64,000 nt of DNA. Origin: Sulfuricystis thermophila (GTDB lineage Bacteria; Pseudomonadota; Gammaproteobacteria; Burkholderiales; Rhodocyclaceae). Of this stretch, positions 49,703-57,907 are shown piece by piece. The translations under genes and the position numbers were made by a program. The notes below the pieces were generated by a model. The model worked only from the letters and a program-made list of their open reading frames with translations, was not told the origin of the DNA and searched no databases. The stretch covers positions 1,798,001 through 1,862,000 of the forward strand of contig NZ_AP019373.1 in the NCBI RefSeq assembly GCF_004323595.1, in the 5' to 3' direction. How positions within the stretch are numbered: the stretch's first letter is position 1; the number at the start of each line of letters is the position of its first letter.

Positions 49703-51083
49703 CGGCGCGCTCGGCCGCCACCTCCTCGAAGGACTGGCCGGTGGCGGCCAGCGTCACCGGCACCTCCGGATGGTTCTGCCGGAAGCGCTCGATGGCCACG
49801 TCCACGTACTCGGGCGCGATCTCCACGCTGCGGCAGACGCGGCCGGTGCGCTCGGCGGCCAGCATGGTCGTGCCGCTGCCGCCGAAGGGTTCGAACACGA
49901 GGTCACCGGGGTCCGTGTAGGCCTCGATCACGAACTGCGGCAGCGCCACCGGGAACACGGCCGGGTGGTCGATGCCCTGGCCGATCTTGCCCTTGTGGCG
50001 CATCACCCGAATCACCGAGTCGGGGATGCGAGTGTCCTGCGTGGGCTGCCCGGCATGGGTCCAGCCGCCCACTTCGCCGTCCTTGCCGCGCATCGCCGTC
50101 GATGACCCATCGGCGCGCAGGTGGGTCTCCTGCCCGGCGAACTTGCACGGCACGATCTTGTTCGGTTTGCGGCTTTCTCGGTTGAAGTGAAAGACGAACT
50201 CGAAGGCAGGCGCCAGCCGCCCCTGCCAGTCGCCGGGCATCCCCGGACCTTGATCCCAGACGTACCACGCGAAGCGCCGCCAGCCCTGCTGGCGCATCCA
50301 GGCCATCCACCCATCCCAGTACGGGATCACTTCGTTGTCGCGGTGGATCAGCCCGAGATTGACCAGCACCTGGCTATCCTGAGCCATCGGCAGGTGGGCG
50401 AAGACGCCGCGCATCAGGCCGTCCCAGTCTTTGATCCCGCCGGTGGTGTAGTCGCGCTGGTTGCCGTAGGGCGGCGAGGTGAAGCACAAGGCAGCCGTTT
50501 CGCCCTGCATCAGCGCAGCCACCACGCTCCGGTCGGTGGCATCGCCGCAGATGAGGCGGTGCTGGCCGAGCACCCAGAGGTCGCCGGTGCGGGCAACCGG
50601 CATGGACGGGGCCTCGGGCACGTCGTCGGCGGTGTCCGTCTCCTCGGTCGCAGGTTCCCGCGCGGCATCGACTGCCGCCTCGGCGAGCATCGCTTCGATC
50701 TCGGATCCGTCGAACCCGGTGAGCGCCAGGTCGTAGCCGGCCTCGGCGAGTTCGGCCAGTTCCAGCGCCAGCAGTTCCTCATCCCAGCCCGCATCGAGCG
50801 CCAGGCGGTTGTCCGCCAAGACGAGGGCGCGCTTTTGCGCCGGCGTGAGGTGCGCGAGTTCGATCACCGGCACCTGCTCGAGCCCGAGCCGGCGCGCCGC
50901 GGCCAAGCGCCCATGCCCGGCGATGATGCCGTTTGCGCCATCGACCAGGATCGGGTTGGTGAAGCCGAACTCCGCGATGGAAGCGGCGATCTTGGCGATC
51001 TGCGCATCGCTATGCGTGCGCGGGTTGCGCGCGTAGGGGATCAGCGCCTCGACCTGGCGGTACTCGACGTGCAGCGTGTTCAA
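49656..51083 (-). CDS. ParB-domain DNA methyltransferase 2
   Basis: The 475-residue protein has the same architecture as the gene at 47844: a ParB-like domain (LIPYARNPRTHSDAQIAKIA, GANGIIAGHGRLAAARRLGL) followed by a methyltransferase with catalytic SPPY (CFTSPPYGNQRDY) and motif I FEPFGGSGTTMLAAERTGR. SPPY suggests N4-cytosine specificity, against DPPY (N6-adenine or N4-cytosine) in the first. The start is taken at the TTG (51083), just after a terminator hairpin; an ATG at 51134 would translate that hairpin. The two genes are paralogues. Confidence 0.87.
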   Translation of the reverse strand: MNTLHVEYRQVEALIPYARNPRTHSDAQIAKIAASIAEFGFTNPILVDGANGIIAGHGRLAAARRLGLEQVPVIELAHLTPAQKRALVLADNRLALDAGWDEELLALELAELAEAGYDLALTGFDGSEIEAMLAEAAVDAAREPATEETDTADDVPEAPSMPVARTGDLWVLGQHRLICGDATDRSVVAALMQGETAALCFTSPPYGNQRDYTTGGIKDWDGLMRGVFAHLPMAQDSQVLVNLGLIHRDNEVIPYWDGWMAWMRQQGWRRFAWYVWDQGPGMPGDWQGRLAPAFEFVFHFNRESRKPNKIVPCKFAGQETHLRADGSSTAMRGKDGEVGGWTHAGQPTQDTRIPDSVIRVMRHKGKIGQGIDHPAVFPVALPQFVIEAYTDPGDLVFEPFGGSGTTMLAAERTGRVCRSVEIAPEYVDVAIERFRQNHPEVPVTLAATGQSFEEVAAERAVSSGSAPAETRCDRP

Positions 51084-51093
51084 GGGAGAAGTC

Positions 51094-51131
51094 CAAAAGC
51101 AAAACCCGCCGGGCCTTGCCGCCGGGCGGGT
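51094..51131 (-). terminator. Rho-independent terminator before methyltransferase 2
   Basis: On the minus strand ACCCGCC...GGCGGGT is followed by TTTGCTTTT. It would end transcripts coming from the parDE/DUF6362 side and is the reason to prefer the downstream TTG as start of the methyltransferase. Confidence 0.6.
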
Positions 51132-51176
51132 CATGTGAGTTCGGGTTCGGGTGAGGCGGTGACCGTTCTGCGGGGT

Positions 51177-51212
51177 GGTAACCGGGACCGGTAACCTGGC
51201 CGGGTGGTAACC
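51177..51212. repeat. Three GGTAACC palindromic heptamers
   Basis: GGTAACC occurs at 51177-51183, 51190-51196 and 51206-51212, spaced 13 and 16 bases. Each is palindromic apart from its centre. They lie in the 340-base gap upstream of methyltransferase 2 and look like binding sites for a regulator. Nothing else is supported in 51213-51427. Confidence 0.55.
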
Positions 51213-51427
51213 TGCTTGGCGCCCTGACGCTAGGGCGATGCCGCGCTCGCGCCCCCCGCATCGCGCTTGCGCAAGGAAGGACCCGTCGCTGCTCGGGCGG
51301 CTTCGTCGGGCGTCACCGCTGTCCAGAAGTTAGCCGAAATCCTACCCCCGAAACGGCGGATCTGTTGCAGCGGCCAAAGCCGCGTTTGCCCGCGGGCGCA
51401 CGCAGATGCGCGATCCGATCCGCCAAA

Positions 51428-51607
51428 TCACGCCAAAACACGCGGACGGGAAGCGTTTGGCGAGGACGTGCGGTCGCGCTTGGCTGCCAGGCGCAGCGCG
51501 TCGTACTGGCGCATCATGCGCGCGTCGATGAAGCCCAGGCGATGCAGGTCACGCGCCGTCTCATGGACGGCTTCGAGGATCCGGTCGTTGCGCTTCTTCA
51601 TGGCCAT
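51428..51607 (-). pseudogene. Truncated HigA/XRE-antitoxin-like small ORF
   Basis: The 59-codon frame reads KKRNDRILEAVHETARDLHR, then LGFIDARMMRQYDALRLAAK. This is the N-terminal lead-in of HigA-type antitoxins (ILEAVHETA, MRQYDALCL), which is normally followed by an XRE helix-turn-helix. Here the HTH is absent and the frame ends with unrelated RPRVLA. It lies 23 bases after the ParE toxin gene on the same strand. It is probably a decayed third component or an old neighbouring antitoxin. Confidence 0.55.
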
Positions 51608-51630
51608 TCGAGGCGCCTACTCGGCCGATG

Positions 51631-51924
51631 TCAGCCACCGAACTGGGCGCCGATGTCCCGTGCGCCGTGCAGGACGCGCACGATGCTCACTTCATCGTCG
51701 GACGCACAGAAGAAGATCACGTAGTTGCCGTGGGCGCAGGATCGAATGCCCTCGCCGAGCTCGGGGCGGAGCCGGTACGCCTGGGGCGCCCCGGCGATCT
51801 TCCTGCACTGCATGCGAAGTTCTGCCATGAAGCTGACGGCTCGGCCCGGGTTGTCCTGGGCGATGTAGTCGCCGATTTCCTCGATGTCGGTTGCCGCCAG
51901 CGGGCTGATGACGAGCCGGGTCAT
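51631..51924 (-). CDS. parE: ParE-family toxin, second copy
   Basis: The 97-residue protein has the ParE pattern: VISPLAATDIEEIGDYIAQD, then PGRAVSFMAELRMQCRKIAG, YRLRPELGEGIRSCAHGNYV and VSIVRVLHGARDIGAQFGG at the end, all standard. It likely attacks gyrase. The start overlaps the antitoxin stop as ATGA. It is not close in sequence to the ParE at 735. Confidence 0.92.
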   Translation of the reverse strand: MTRLVISPLAATDIEEIGDYIAQDNPGRAVSFMAELRMQCRKIAGAPQAYRLRPELGEGIRSCAHGNYVIFFCASDDEVSIVRVLHGARDIGAQFGG

Positions 51925-52187
51925 TTCGTCCGGCGCTTGCCCTGATCCCGATACTTTGCTTCCAGACGATCAAACACCTCTTCGGCCGGCTGCCCCGGGC
52001 CACTGGATCGACCGGCTGTGATGGCCGCACGCAGCTCTTCCAGCTGCAGGGCGTGGCGCTGGGCTTGCTCTTCCAGCAATCGCAGGCCTGCGCGAACCAC
52101 CTCGCTGGCGTTGTTGTAGCGACCGGAGGCGACCTGCTCCTTGATGAAGGCCTCGAAATGGGGGCTGAGGGCGACGCTCGTCGGCAT
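51921..52187 (-). CDS. parD: ParD-family antitoxin, second copy
   Basis: The 88-residue RHH antitoxin reads SVALSPHFEAFIKEQVASGR, then YNNASEVVRAGLRLLEEQAQ; the GRY-NASEV core is as in the copy at 1082. It precedes its toxin gene with a four-base overlap. A palindrome 21 bases upstream is the likely operator. It belongs to the accessory region of the prophage, between the methyltransferases and the replication genes. Confidence 0.92.
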   Translation of the reverse strand: MPTSVALSPHFEAFIKEQVASGRYNNASEVVRAGLRLLEEQAQRHALQLEELRAAITAGRSSGPGQPAEEVFDRLEAKYRDQGKRRTK

Positions 52188-52207
52188 GGGCTTGACTCAC
52201 AACTATT

Positions 52208-52220
52208 AATAACAGTTATT
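52208..52220 (-). promoter_or_regulatory. Putative ParD operator palindrome
   Basis: AATAACAGTTATT has six-base perfect arms around one base and lies in an AT-rich stretch 21 bases before the parD start, where the promoter is expected. Repression by ParD is inferred from the family. Confidence 0.4.
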
Positions 52221-52242
52221 GAATCCGTGCAGCCTCGTCCTG

Positions 52243-52680
52243 TCAAGCGAACGGCCGGGCGGGCGGTTCGCTCACCCCGCTGCGCATCGAAGGGCCGGCG
52301 TCTTGCCGCTTGCCGTTGAGCGTCTCGGCCACGATCGAGAGCGCCCGCTGCCAGCGCCTCCAGGCCGTGGTGCGGTCGCAGCCGAAGCGCGCGCAGATAT
52401 CGCGCCAGCGGTGGCGCTCGGCGCGCATCCACACGAGGTGCCGTTCCTCCTCCTGCAGCCACTGCACCCAGCGCATGGCCTCGAGCATGCGCTCGATGGC
52501 CTCTGGCGCGGGGGGATAGCGCCGGATCGTCGGTTCGGCGCCGAGCGTCTCCCACGGCAGGCGCCGGATCGCCGGCCAGGTGTTGAAATAGCCCTGCACC
52601 CGCACGGGTGGCAGGCGGTGCGCGGTGATGGCCGCCTCGCGGAAGCGCTCGGCCACCTGCTCGACGGTCCACTCAGCCAT
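52243..52680 (-). CDS. DUF6362-like phage protein with HTH
   Basis: The 145-residue protein has MAEWTVEQVAERFREAAITA, then LPPVRVQGYFNTWPAIRRLP, and an HTH near the end (RWRDICARFGCDRTTAWRRW). The pattern fits the DUF6362 family of phage proteins, which resemble small-terminase or sigma-like DNA-binding proteins. It may regulate late genes; that is inferred. The start at 52680 overlaps the stop of the previous gene by eight bases. Confidence 0.7.
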   Translation of the reverse strand: MAEWTVEQVAERFREAAITAHRLPPVRVQGYFNTWPAIRRLPWETLGAEPTIRRYPPAPEAIERMLEAMRWVQWLQEEERHLVWMRAERHRWRDICARFGCDRTTAWRRWQRALSIVAETLNGKRQDAGPSMRSGVSEPPARPFA

Positions 52681-52894
52681 GGCGCGCCTCCCGGGTTTCA
52701 TTGCGTGATCCGTACAGCCGCTCGCCGATGCGGCGGATCAGTTCGCGCTCCGTCCAGTCCAGCCGGGCATCGTCTTGACTGACAACGAGCACGCGCTGCT
52801 CGCGCCAGCCCTGGCGCTTGACGGCTTCCACGTCCATCGGCTCGGGCTGCAGCCGAGCGAGCGGGCAGCGGTAGCGAGGCGTCGGGATGTGCAT
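52673..52894 (-). CDS. Small phage protein of unknown function
   Basis: The 73-residue protein (PTPRYRCPLARLQPEPMDVE, AVKRQGWREQRVLVVSQDDA, RLDWTERELIRRIGERLYGS) has no domain I recognise. It sits between the RuvC-like gene (one base gap) and the DUF6362 gene (overlap), so it is part of the replication operon. Similar short proteins beside RuvC genes occur in other prophages. Confidence 0.68.
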   Translation of the reverse strand: MHIPTPRYRCPLARLQPEPMDVEAVKRQGWREQRVLVVSQDDARLDWTERELIRRIGERLYGSRNETREARHG

Positions 52895-52895
52895 C

Positions 52896-53372
52896 TCAAC
52901 CCTCCTGCGCCGCGTCGTGGCGCTCGATGGCCCAGTGCAGCAAGGCCAGCGCATCGGCCTCGTTGTCGTCGGCGGGGGTATGACCGCGGGCGCGGGCGGC
53001 AGCCAGCATCGCGTCTTTGCGGGCATTGCCACGGCCTGTGGCGTGCTTCTTGATCGTGCCCACCGGCACGCCCTGGTAGGGGATGCCATGGTGCTCGCAC
53101 CAGGCCGTGAGCGTGGCGAGGAAGCCGCCGTAGGCGTGGGCGGCGTCGACACCGGCGTGTCGCCGCACCTCCTCGAAGTACAAAAACTGAATTTCAGAAA
53201 CCGATTGCTGAATTTCAGCAATCCAGCGGCGGAAGCGCAGGAAGCGCATGCCGCCGCCTTCGAAGCGCTGCGGCCGAAAGCAGACGGCGCCGCTGGTGAT
53301 GTGGCCGGAGCCGTCGCGCAGCGCCCAGCCGGTGGTGGTGCCCAGGTCCAGGGCCAGGATCGTGGAGATCAT
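52896..53372 (-). CDS. RuvC-like Holliday junction resolvase
   Basis: The 158-residue protein has the RuvC/RNase H acidic pattern: ILALDLGTTTGWAL, LYFEEVRRH and DDNEADALALLHWAI, supplying D, E and D-type catalytic residues. Phages use such enzymes to trim branched DNA before packaging. Its neighbours are the primase-helicase and small operon genes. The length is normal. Confidence 0.88.
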   Translation of the reverse strand: MISTILALDLGTTTGWALRDGSGHITSGAVCFRPQRFEGGGMRFLRFRRWIAEIQQSVSEIQFLYFEEVRRHAGVDAAHAYGGFLATLTAWCEHHGIPYQGVPVGTIKKHATGRGNARKDAMLAAARARGHTPADDNEADALALLHWAIERHDAAQEG

Positions 53373-53501
53373 CGGTTCATCCTTTCATCGGTGTCCGGTG
53401 ACCGAAGGTGGCCGACGTGCCGTTAATCGGCTCTCACGTGCGCGCGCGCACGTGTAGAGGAATTACCGGCAGGCCAGTCACCTTCGGTCACCCTTGGGGT
53501 T

Positions 53502-55778
53502 TTAGTCGTCGCGGTATGGGAGCCGTGCGCCGTAGTCCTTGGGTTTGAGGGACAGCCCCGCCAGCCCCTTGGTGCCCCCGTGCAGCCGCGTGCGTTCGAA
53601 GCCGCGGTTGGCCAGTTGCTGTGCGAGCCAGCGGCTCGTGCCGACGTACTCGCCCCTGCGGCCGGCCCACTCTTGCCAGCGCTGGAACACGTCGGCCACG
53701 GCCACGCGGGCCTGCGGGTGGCGCTGCGCCTCCTCGTCAAGGAAGTCGCCGATCGCGTCCTCCTCCTCGAAATACTCGGCGGTGGCCGACATCACGCTGG
53801 CCGGGGGCTGTAACCCTTCGCGCTGCCAGGTCAGACACCCCTCGACCGCCCAGGCCATGATGCCGTCGCGCTCGGCCTGGAGCTTTTCGGTGAGCCGGCC
53901 ATCGCGCTTGTCGGGCGGAATCGTCACCGTGAACGGGATCAGGTGCAGCCGCCGCTTCATCGCCTCATCGATGTTGCGGATCGCAGGTTTGTGGTTGCCG
54001 ACGATGACGGGCTTGAACTGGGGGGTGTAGGTGAAGAAGTCTTTGTGCATGAAGCGCGCGGCGATGCGGTCTCCGCCAGTGATGGCCTTGACCTTGGATT
54101 CGGCCCAGCGCCGCCCCTGCTCGGTCTCGATGGCGGAGACGAAGCGCGCCCCGCGCAGGCCCGCGAGGTCCGTGGGATGGCGCTCATGGCGTGTCTCGAC
54201 GAACGTCTCCATCGAGGCGGTGGCCGCGTAGTCGCCCAGGATCGTGGCCACGGTGTTGACGAACACGCTCTTGCCGTTGGCCCCGGTGCCGTAGAGGAAG
54301 AACAGCGCATGCGCTGCCGTCGAGCCGGTGAGGCAGTAGCCGACCATGCGTTGCAGATACGCTTGGAGTTCGGCGTCGCCGCCGGTCACGTCGGCCAAGA
54401 AGGCCCGCCAACGCGGACAGTCGCCGCGAGGCGTGGCGGTGGCGAGCTTGGTCATCCGATCGGCGCGCGCGTGCGGGCGCAGCCGCCCAGTGCGCAGATC
54501 GACCACGCCGCCCGGGGTGTTGAGCAGCCAGGGATCGGCATCCCACTCGTCGGCCGTCGAGGCATGCCGCCGGTCGGTGCGCGCCAGCCGCTCCACGCCG
54601 CCCACCGTGCTGCTCGCGGCGAGCTTGGCCGCGAGCCGATGCGAGTCGGCCTTGAGCGCGGCCTCGCGGCAGATCGCGCGGATGAGGTGGTGCACCAGCA
54701 GCGTCTCGTCCACCTGCCAGCGCCGGCCGTCCCACACCAGCCACTTGCCCCAGGCTGAGCAGTAGCGCCAGTCCTCGGCGTAACGCGCGGTGAAGGTGAG
54801 CGCCAGGGCGTCGTCGGTGGCCCAGACGGAGGGCTCTTGTGTGGACTGTCCGCTGGCGGGCTTGATGCTCATTCGTGGGCCCGCGGCGATGAAGGCGGCG
54901 ACGTCGAAGCCTTCGGCCGCGGCGTCGGCCACATCCCACCCTTCGGGCTTGTCCTCGGGCGGCAGCAGCACGTCGCAGGTGGCGGCGCCGGCGGCGAGTG
55001 CGGCCTGCGCGGCGGCCATCGCATAGTCCCAGCCCGGCTTGTCGCGGTCGGGCCAGATCAGCACGGCCTTGTCTTTGAGCGGCGACCAGTCGGTCTTGTC
55101 CACCGGGGCGTTGGCCCCGTGCATCGCGGTGGTGGCACACACCCCTGTGTCGATCAGGGCCTGCGCGCACTTCTCGCCCTCGACCAGCACCACCTGTGCG
55201 GCGTTGATCATCCCTGGCTGGTTGTACAGCGGCCTCGGCTCGGGCGGCGTCATCTTGCGGCGCTTGGCATCCCACGGTCTGAACTCCTTCTTGCGTCCCG
55301 GTGGGTCGTAGCGGTAGACGACGGCGATGAGCCGCCCCTGCGCGTCGAGGTAGTCCCACTTGGCGGTGGCGGGGCCCAGATCGTCGGTCGGGATTTCCTT
55401 CTTGCGGCGCTTGCGCACCGCTGCGGTGGGGGCGCGGCCGACGAGGTCTTCGGCCAGATCGAGGATGCGGGCAAAGTCTCGCTCGGCATCGAGGCCGTGA
55501 TGGGCGGCGATGAGGTCGAAGACGTCGCCGCCCTCGCCGGTGGCGCGGTCGGTCCACAGGCCCGCCTTCTCGCCCGCGAGCACCACTTCCAGGCTGTCGC
55601 CGGGGCTGCCCAGCACGTCGCCGATGAGGAACTTGCCGCGGCGCGTCCGACCGGCGGGAAACAGCATGGACAGCACCGATTCCAACCGCGAGAGCAGCGC
55701 GGCGCGCAGGGCTTCGCGGCGCTCGGACGCCGGGATCTCGGGCGCGGGCGCGGGTGCGGTGTCATTGAAGTCCAACAT
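53502..55778 (-). CDS. Phage primase-helicase (TOPRIM/D5/P4-alpha type)
   Basis: The 758-residue protein joins a primase-like part with a TOPRIM-type segment (QVVLVEGEKCAQALIDTGVC, LIWPDRDKPGWDYAMAA) to a D5/SF3 helicase. Walker A is YGTGANGKSVFVNT near residue 500, with EFVETRHERHPTDLAGLRG-type motifs after it. The C-terminal NGFER-type end (LANRGFERTRLHGGTKGL) matches P4-alpha-like proteins. It should start and drive phage DNA replication. It overlaps the HTH gene by 17 bases. Confidence 0.92.
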   Translation of the reverse strand: MLDFNDTAPAPAPEIPASERREALRAALLSRLESVLSMLFPAGRTRRGKFLIGDVLGSPGDSLEVVLAGEKAGLWTDRATGEGGDVFDLIAAHHGLDAERDFARILDLAEDLVGRAPTAAVRKRRKKEIPTDDLGPATAKWDYLDAQGRLIAVVYRYDPPGRKKEFRPWDAKRRKMTPPEPRPLYNQPGMINAAQVVLVEGEKCAQALIDTGVCATTAMHGANAPVDKTDWSPLKDKAVLIWPDRDKPGWDYAMAAAQAALAAGAATCDVLLPPEDKPEGWDVADAAAEGFDVAAFIAAGPRMSIKPASGQSTQEPSVWATDDALALTFTARYAEDWRYCSAWGKWLVWDGRRWQVDETLLVHHLIRAICREAALKADSHRLAAKLAASSTVGGVERLARTDRRHASTADEWDADPWLLNTPGGVVDLRTGRLRPHARADRMTKLATATPRGDCPRWRAFLADVTGGDAELQAYLQRMVGYCLTGSTAAHALFFLYGTGANGKSVFVNTVATILGDYAATASMETFVETRHERHPTDLAGLRGARFVSAIETEQGRRWAESKVKAITGGDRIAARFMHKDFFTYTPQFKPVIVGNHKPAIRNIDEAMKRRLHLIPFTVTIPPDKRDGRLTEKLQAERDGIMAWAVEGCLTWQREGLQPPASVMSATAEYFEEEDAIGDFLDEEAQRHPQARVAVADVFQRWQEWAGRRGEYVGTSRWLAQQLANRGFERTRLHGGTKGLAGLSLKPKDYGARLPYRDD

Positions 55779-56016
55779 CCGCCGCCTCCTTCAGTGCTGC
55801 GTCGGCCGGGCGCAGGGCCTGGCGCTCCTTCATCCACGCGCTCAGTTCGGAAAGCTTGAAGCGCAGCAGTTTGCCGACCCGGTAGTGCGGCAGGTGCAGG
55901 CGCCGGCGCTCCTTGGCATGGGTGAGCCAGTACAGCGGCAGATTCAGCGCAAGCGCCGCCTCGCGTGCATCGATCAGGCGCTCTCCGAGCACCTGCGTCA
56001 GCGGTGTGTCGTTCAT
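55762..56016 (-). CDS. Small HTH protein (excisionase-like)
   Basis: The 84-residue protein reads VLGERLIDAREAALALNLPL, then YWLTHAKERRRLHLPHYRVG and KLLRFKLSELSAWMKERQAL, an HTH_17-type domain with the Y-V-GKLLRF wing. It may be an excisionase or a replication-origin binding protein encoded next to the primase. It overlaps both the nuclease stop (ATGA) and the primase start. Confidence 0.78.
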   Translation of the reverse strand: MNDTPLTQVLGERLIDAREAALALNLPLYWLTHAKERRRLHLPHYRVGKLLRFKLSELSAWMKERQALRPADAALKEAADVGLQ

Positions 56017-56759
56017 GTCGCAGTCCTCCAACACCGGTCCTGCCAGGGGCACATCCGGCATTCGACGTGGGTGGGGTCGGCAAAGCCGCGCGGCAGCAGT
56101 TCGCCGGCGTCGGTGGCCGAGATCACTTTGACGGCGCGATCCGACATGCGCTGCGCAAGCAGCGCATCGAAGGGCACCCGCTCGGCGTAGAGCTCCATCG
56201 TGTCGGCGTTGACCGCGGTGAACAGCGCCGGGTGTTCGTGCAGGCCCAGATAAGCCTGGTAGACGGCCACCTGCGCGGCGTAGATGGGCTTGGCCACGGC
56301 CAGGCGGTGCTTTTCGAGCTCGCGCCAGGACTTCGCGCTCAAGCACTTGTTCTCCCACAGCGCGGGGTAGCCAAAGCCCGGGCCGAGATCCGGCCCGGCG
56401 ACGAGGACGCCATCGACATGCCCCTGCAAGCGGCCGTCCAGCGCCGAGAAACCGAAGGGCTCGCCGGCGTCGTCGCGCGTGCGCAGGTCGAAGCCTGCGG
56501 CGCGCAGCCAGGCGGCCATGCAGTCCTCGATCACATGACCGCGCTCGAACACGCGCAGCAGACGTCCGTCGGTCTCGCGGCCCGGATCGACCGGCGCGTC
56601 CGCGAACTCGTACTGCAACGCGCGCTCGCACGTGGCCCCCAGGCGTGAGGCGCCGAGGTAGGTGCGACGCGGCTGCGCCGCGCGAGCTTGCTGCATGGCC
56701 GCGTCGATCCGCGCCGTGAGCTGACCCGAGAAGCTCCTGGAGGCGTTGAAGTCCATCAT
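56013..56759 (-). CDS. PD-(D/E)XK exonuclease with Cas4-like Fe-S cysteines
   Basis: The 248-residue protein has nuclease motifs (HVDGVLVAGPDLGPGFGYPA, LWENKCLSAKSWRELEKH: D and E-x-K) and a conserved AQVAVYQAYLGL helix. One cysteine near the start (GATCERALQYEF) and three at the end (CRMCPWQDRCW) match the Fe-S cluster arrangement of Cas4/AddB-type nucleases. In phages such enzymes pair with annealing or RecA-like proteins; here the Sak4-like ATPase is two genes upstream. The start at 56759 overlaps the next stop. Confidence 0.83.
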   Translation of the reverse strand: MMDFNASRSFSGQLTARIDAAMQQARAAQPRRTYLGASRLGATCERALQYEFADAPVDPGRETDGRLLRVFERGHVIEDCMAAWLRAAGFDLRTRDDAGEPFGFSALDGRLQGHVDGVLVAGPDLGPGFGYPALWENKCLSAKSWRELEKHRLAVAKPIYAAQVAVYQAYLGLHEHPALFTAVNADTMELYAERVPFDALLAQRMSDRAVKVISATDAGELLPRGFADPTHVECRMCPWQDRCWRTAT

Positions 56760-57259
56760 CGCCGCGCCTCCTTCCGTGGCGCTTTGGAGGCCGACTTCGG
56801 CTCCTCCCACGGCAGGTCGTCTTCCAGATCCGCGAAGGGGTCGGACACGGGGTCTTTGAGTCCCCGCACCGGTGGGTACTTGCTCGCCTCGTGGTGCGCG
56901 ACCATCGCCTCGGTGTAGCCGGTGACGATGGCGTCGATGACCTGCAGCGCCTCGGCCTCGGAATACGCGCCCAGCGGCTTGTCGAAGCCGATGGCCTCGG
57001 CTGCTTCTCCGAAGGCCTTGAGGCAAGCCCGCATCGCGGCCCGTTCGACCTCAGACGGATCGATCATCGCGACCTCCCGCTTGTCGATGTGACCCTCCTG
57101 CACGCGCCGCCACTGGCCGTAGAGCGCGTGAAACGCCTGCTGGCAGCGCCGCGAGCAAAACACCCAGTCCATCGGATAACGCCGGGCGTCGCCCACCGGA
57201 TGCCGAAGGTCCGCGTGGCCGTAGCCGCGCGCCTGTCGTTTGCAAATCCAGCATTTCAT
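56756..57259 (-). CDS. DUF6511-like zinc-binding phage protein
   Basis: The 167-residue protein begins with a zinc-finger-type motif (MKCWICKRQARGYGH ... WVFCSRRCQQAFHALY), followed by helices (AMRACLKAFGEAAEAIGFDK, EAEALQVIDAIVTGYTEAMV). The pattern is that of the DUF6511 family in prophages. It probably binds DNA or a replication protein. It overlaps the exonuclease gene by four bases. Confidence 0.75.
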   Translation of the reverse strand: MKCWICKRQARGYGHADLRHPVGDARRYPMDWVFCSRRCQQAFHALYGQWRRVQEGHIDKREVAMIDPSEVERAAMRACLKAFGEAAEAIGFDKPLGAYSEAEALQVIDAIVTGYTEAMVAHHEASKYPPVRGLKDPVSDPFADLEDDLPWEEPKSASKAPRKEARR

Positions 57260-57277
57260 TCACGCCGCGGCCTCCTC

Positions 57278-57904
57278 TCACTGCGCCCAGGCCGGCTTGC
57301 CCGGCACGGCGGGGCGTTGCGGGGCGGCCGGCGGCATCGCATGGGGCGGAACCACCGTCGCCGGCGCACCGGAGGAGCCGTTGCCCGGGGTCTTGGGCGG
57401 CAGGCCCATGAGCCGCGCGTAGTCCGGGTGGTCGGGCTCGACGGCGCTCTTGACGACGTTCTTCAGTTCCCCGCGGCCGTCCTTCTCGATGTCGATGCGG
57501 GCCGCAAACTCGATGCCGTCGAGCTCATGGAAACCCTGGATGCGCCGCGCGGCGGCGGCCTGCGGGCTCATGTCCTGCGGATGGACGTGGCGGGCGCTGT
57601 TGAGGATGGCGCGCACGAAGCTGCGGCCCATCTGGCCCCAGCCCGGGCCCTTCGGGGAATGCAGGCCGATGTTGCTCCAGAGCTTGCGCCGGGCGTACTC
57701 GCCCTCCAGCACCACGAACTCGGCGGCCAGATACACCGCGCCGGTCTCAAAGCTCTGCGTGGCCCAGCCGCCCGTCCAGCCCTGGGCGGGGTCGTCGAAG
57801 CCCCCGGGCTTGAGGGTCATGCGTACCTTGGCGAGCGTGCCTTTGGGGATGAGGTCGAAGCTTTGCTGCTGCTGCGCGTCGTTGAAATCGTTCCAAGCGG
57901 TCAT
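57278..57904 (-). CDS. Probable phage single-strand DNA-binding-type protein
   Basis: The 208-residue protein has an OB-like N-terminal region (DLIPKGTLAKVRMTLKPGGF, TGAVYLAAEFVVLEGEYARR), a GQMGRSFVRAILNSARH segment and a disordered proline-rich tail (GNGSSGAPATVVPPHAMPPA). The order of strands and the acidic-free tail recall DUF669-type proteins encoded next to Sak4-like ATPases, which are thought to bind single-strand DNA. The identification is by context and general pattern. Confidence 0.6.
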   Translation of the reverse strand: MTAWNDFNDAQQQQSFDLIPKGTLAKVRMTLKPGGFDDPAQGWTGGWATQSFETGAVYLAAEFVVLEGEYARRKLWSNIGLHSPKGPGWGQMGRSFVRAILNSARHVHPQDMSPQAAAARRIQGFHELDGIEFAARIDIEKDGRGELKNVVKSAVEPDHPDYARLMGLPPKTPGNGSSGAPATVVPPHAMPPAAPQRPAVPGKPAWAQ

Positions 57905-57907
57905 GGC

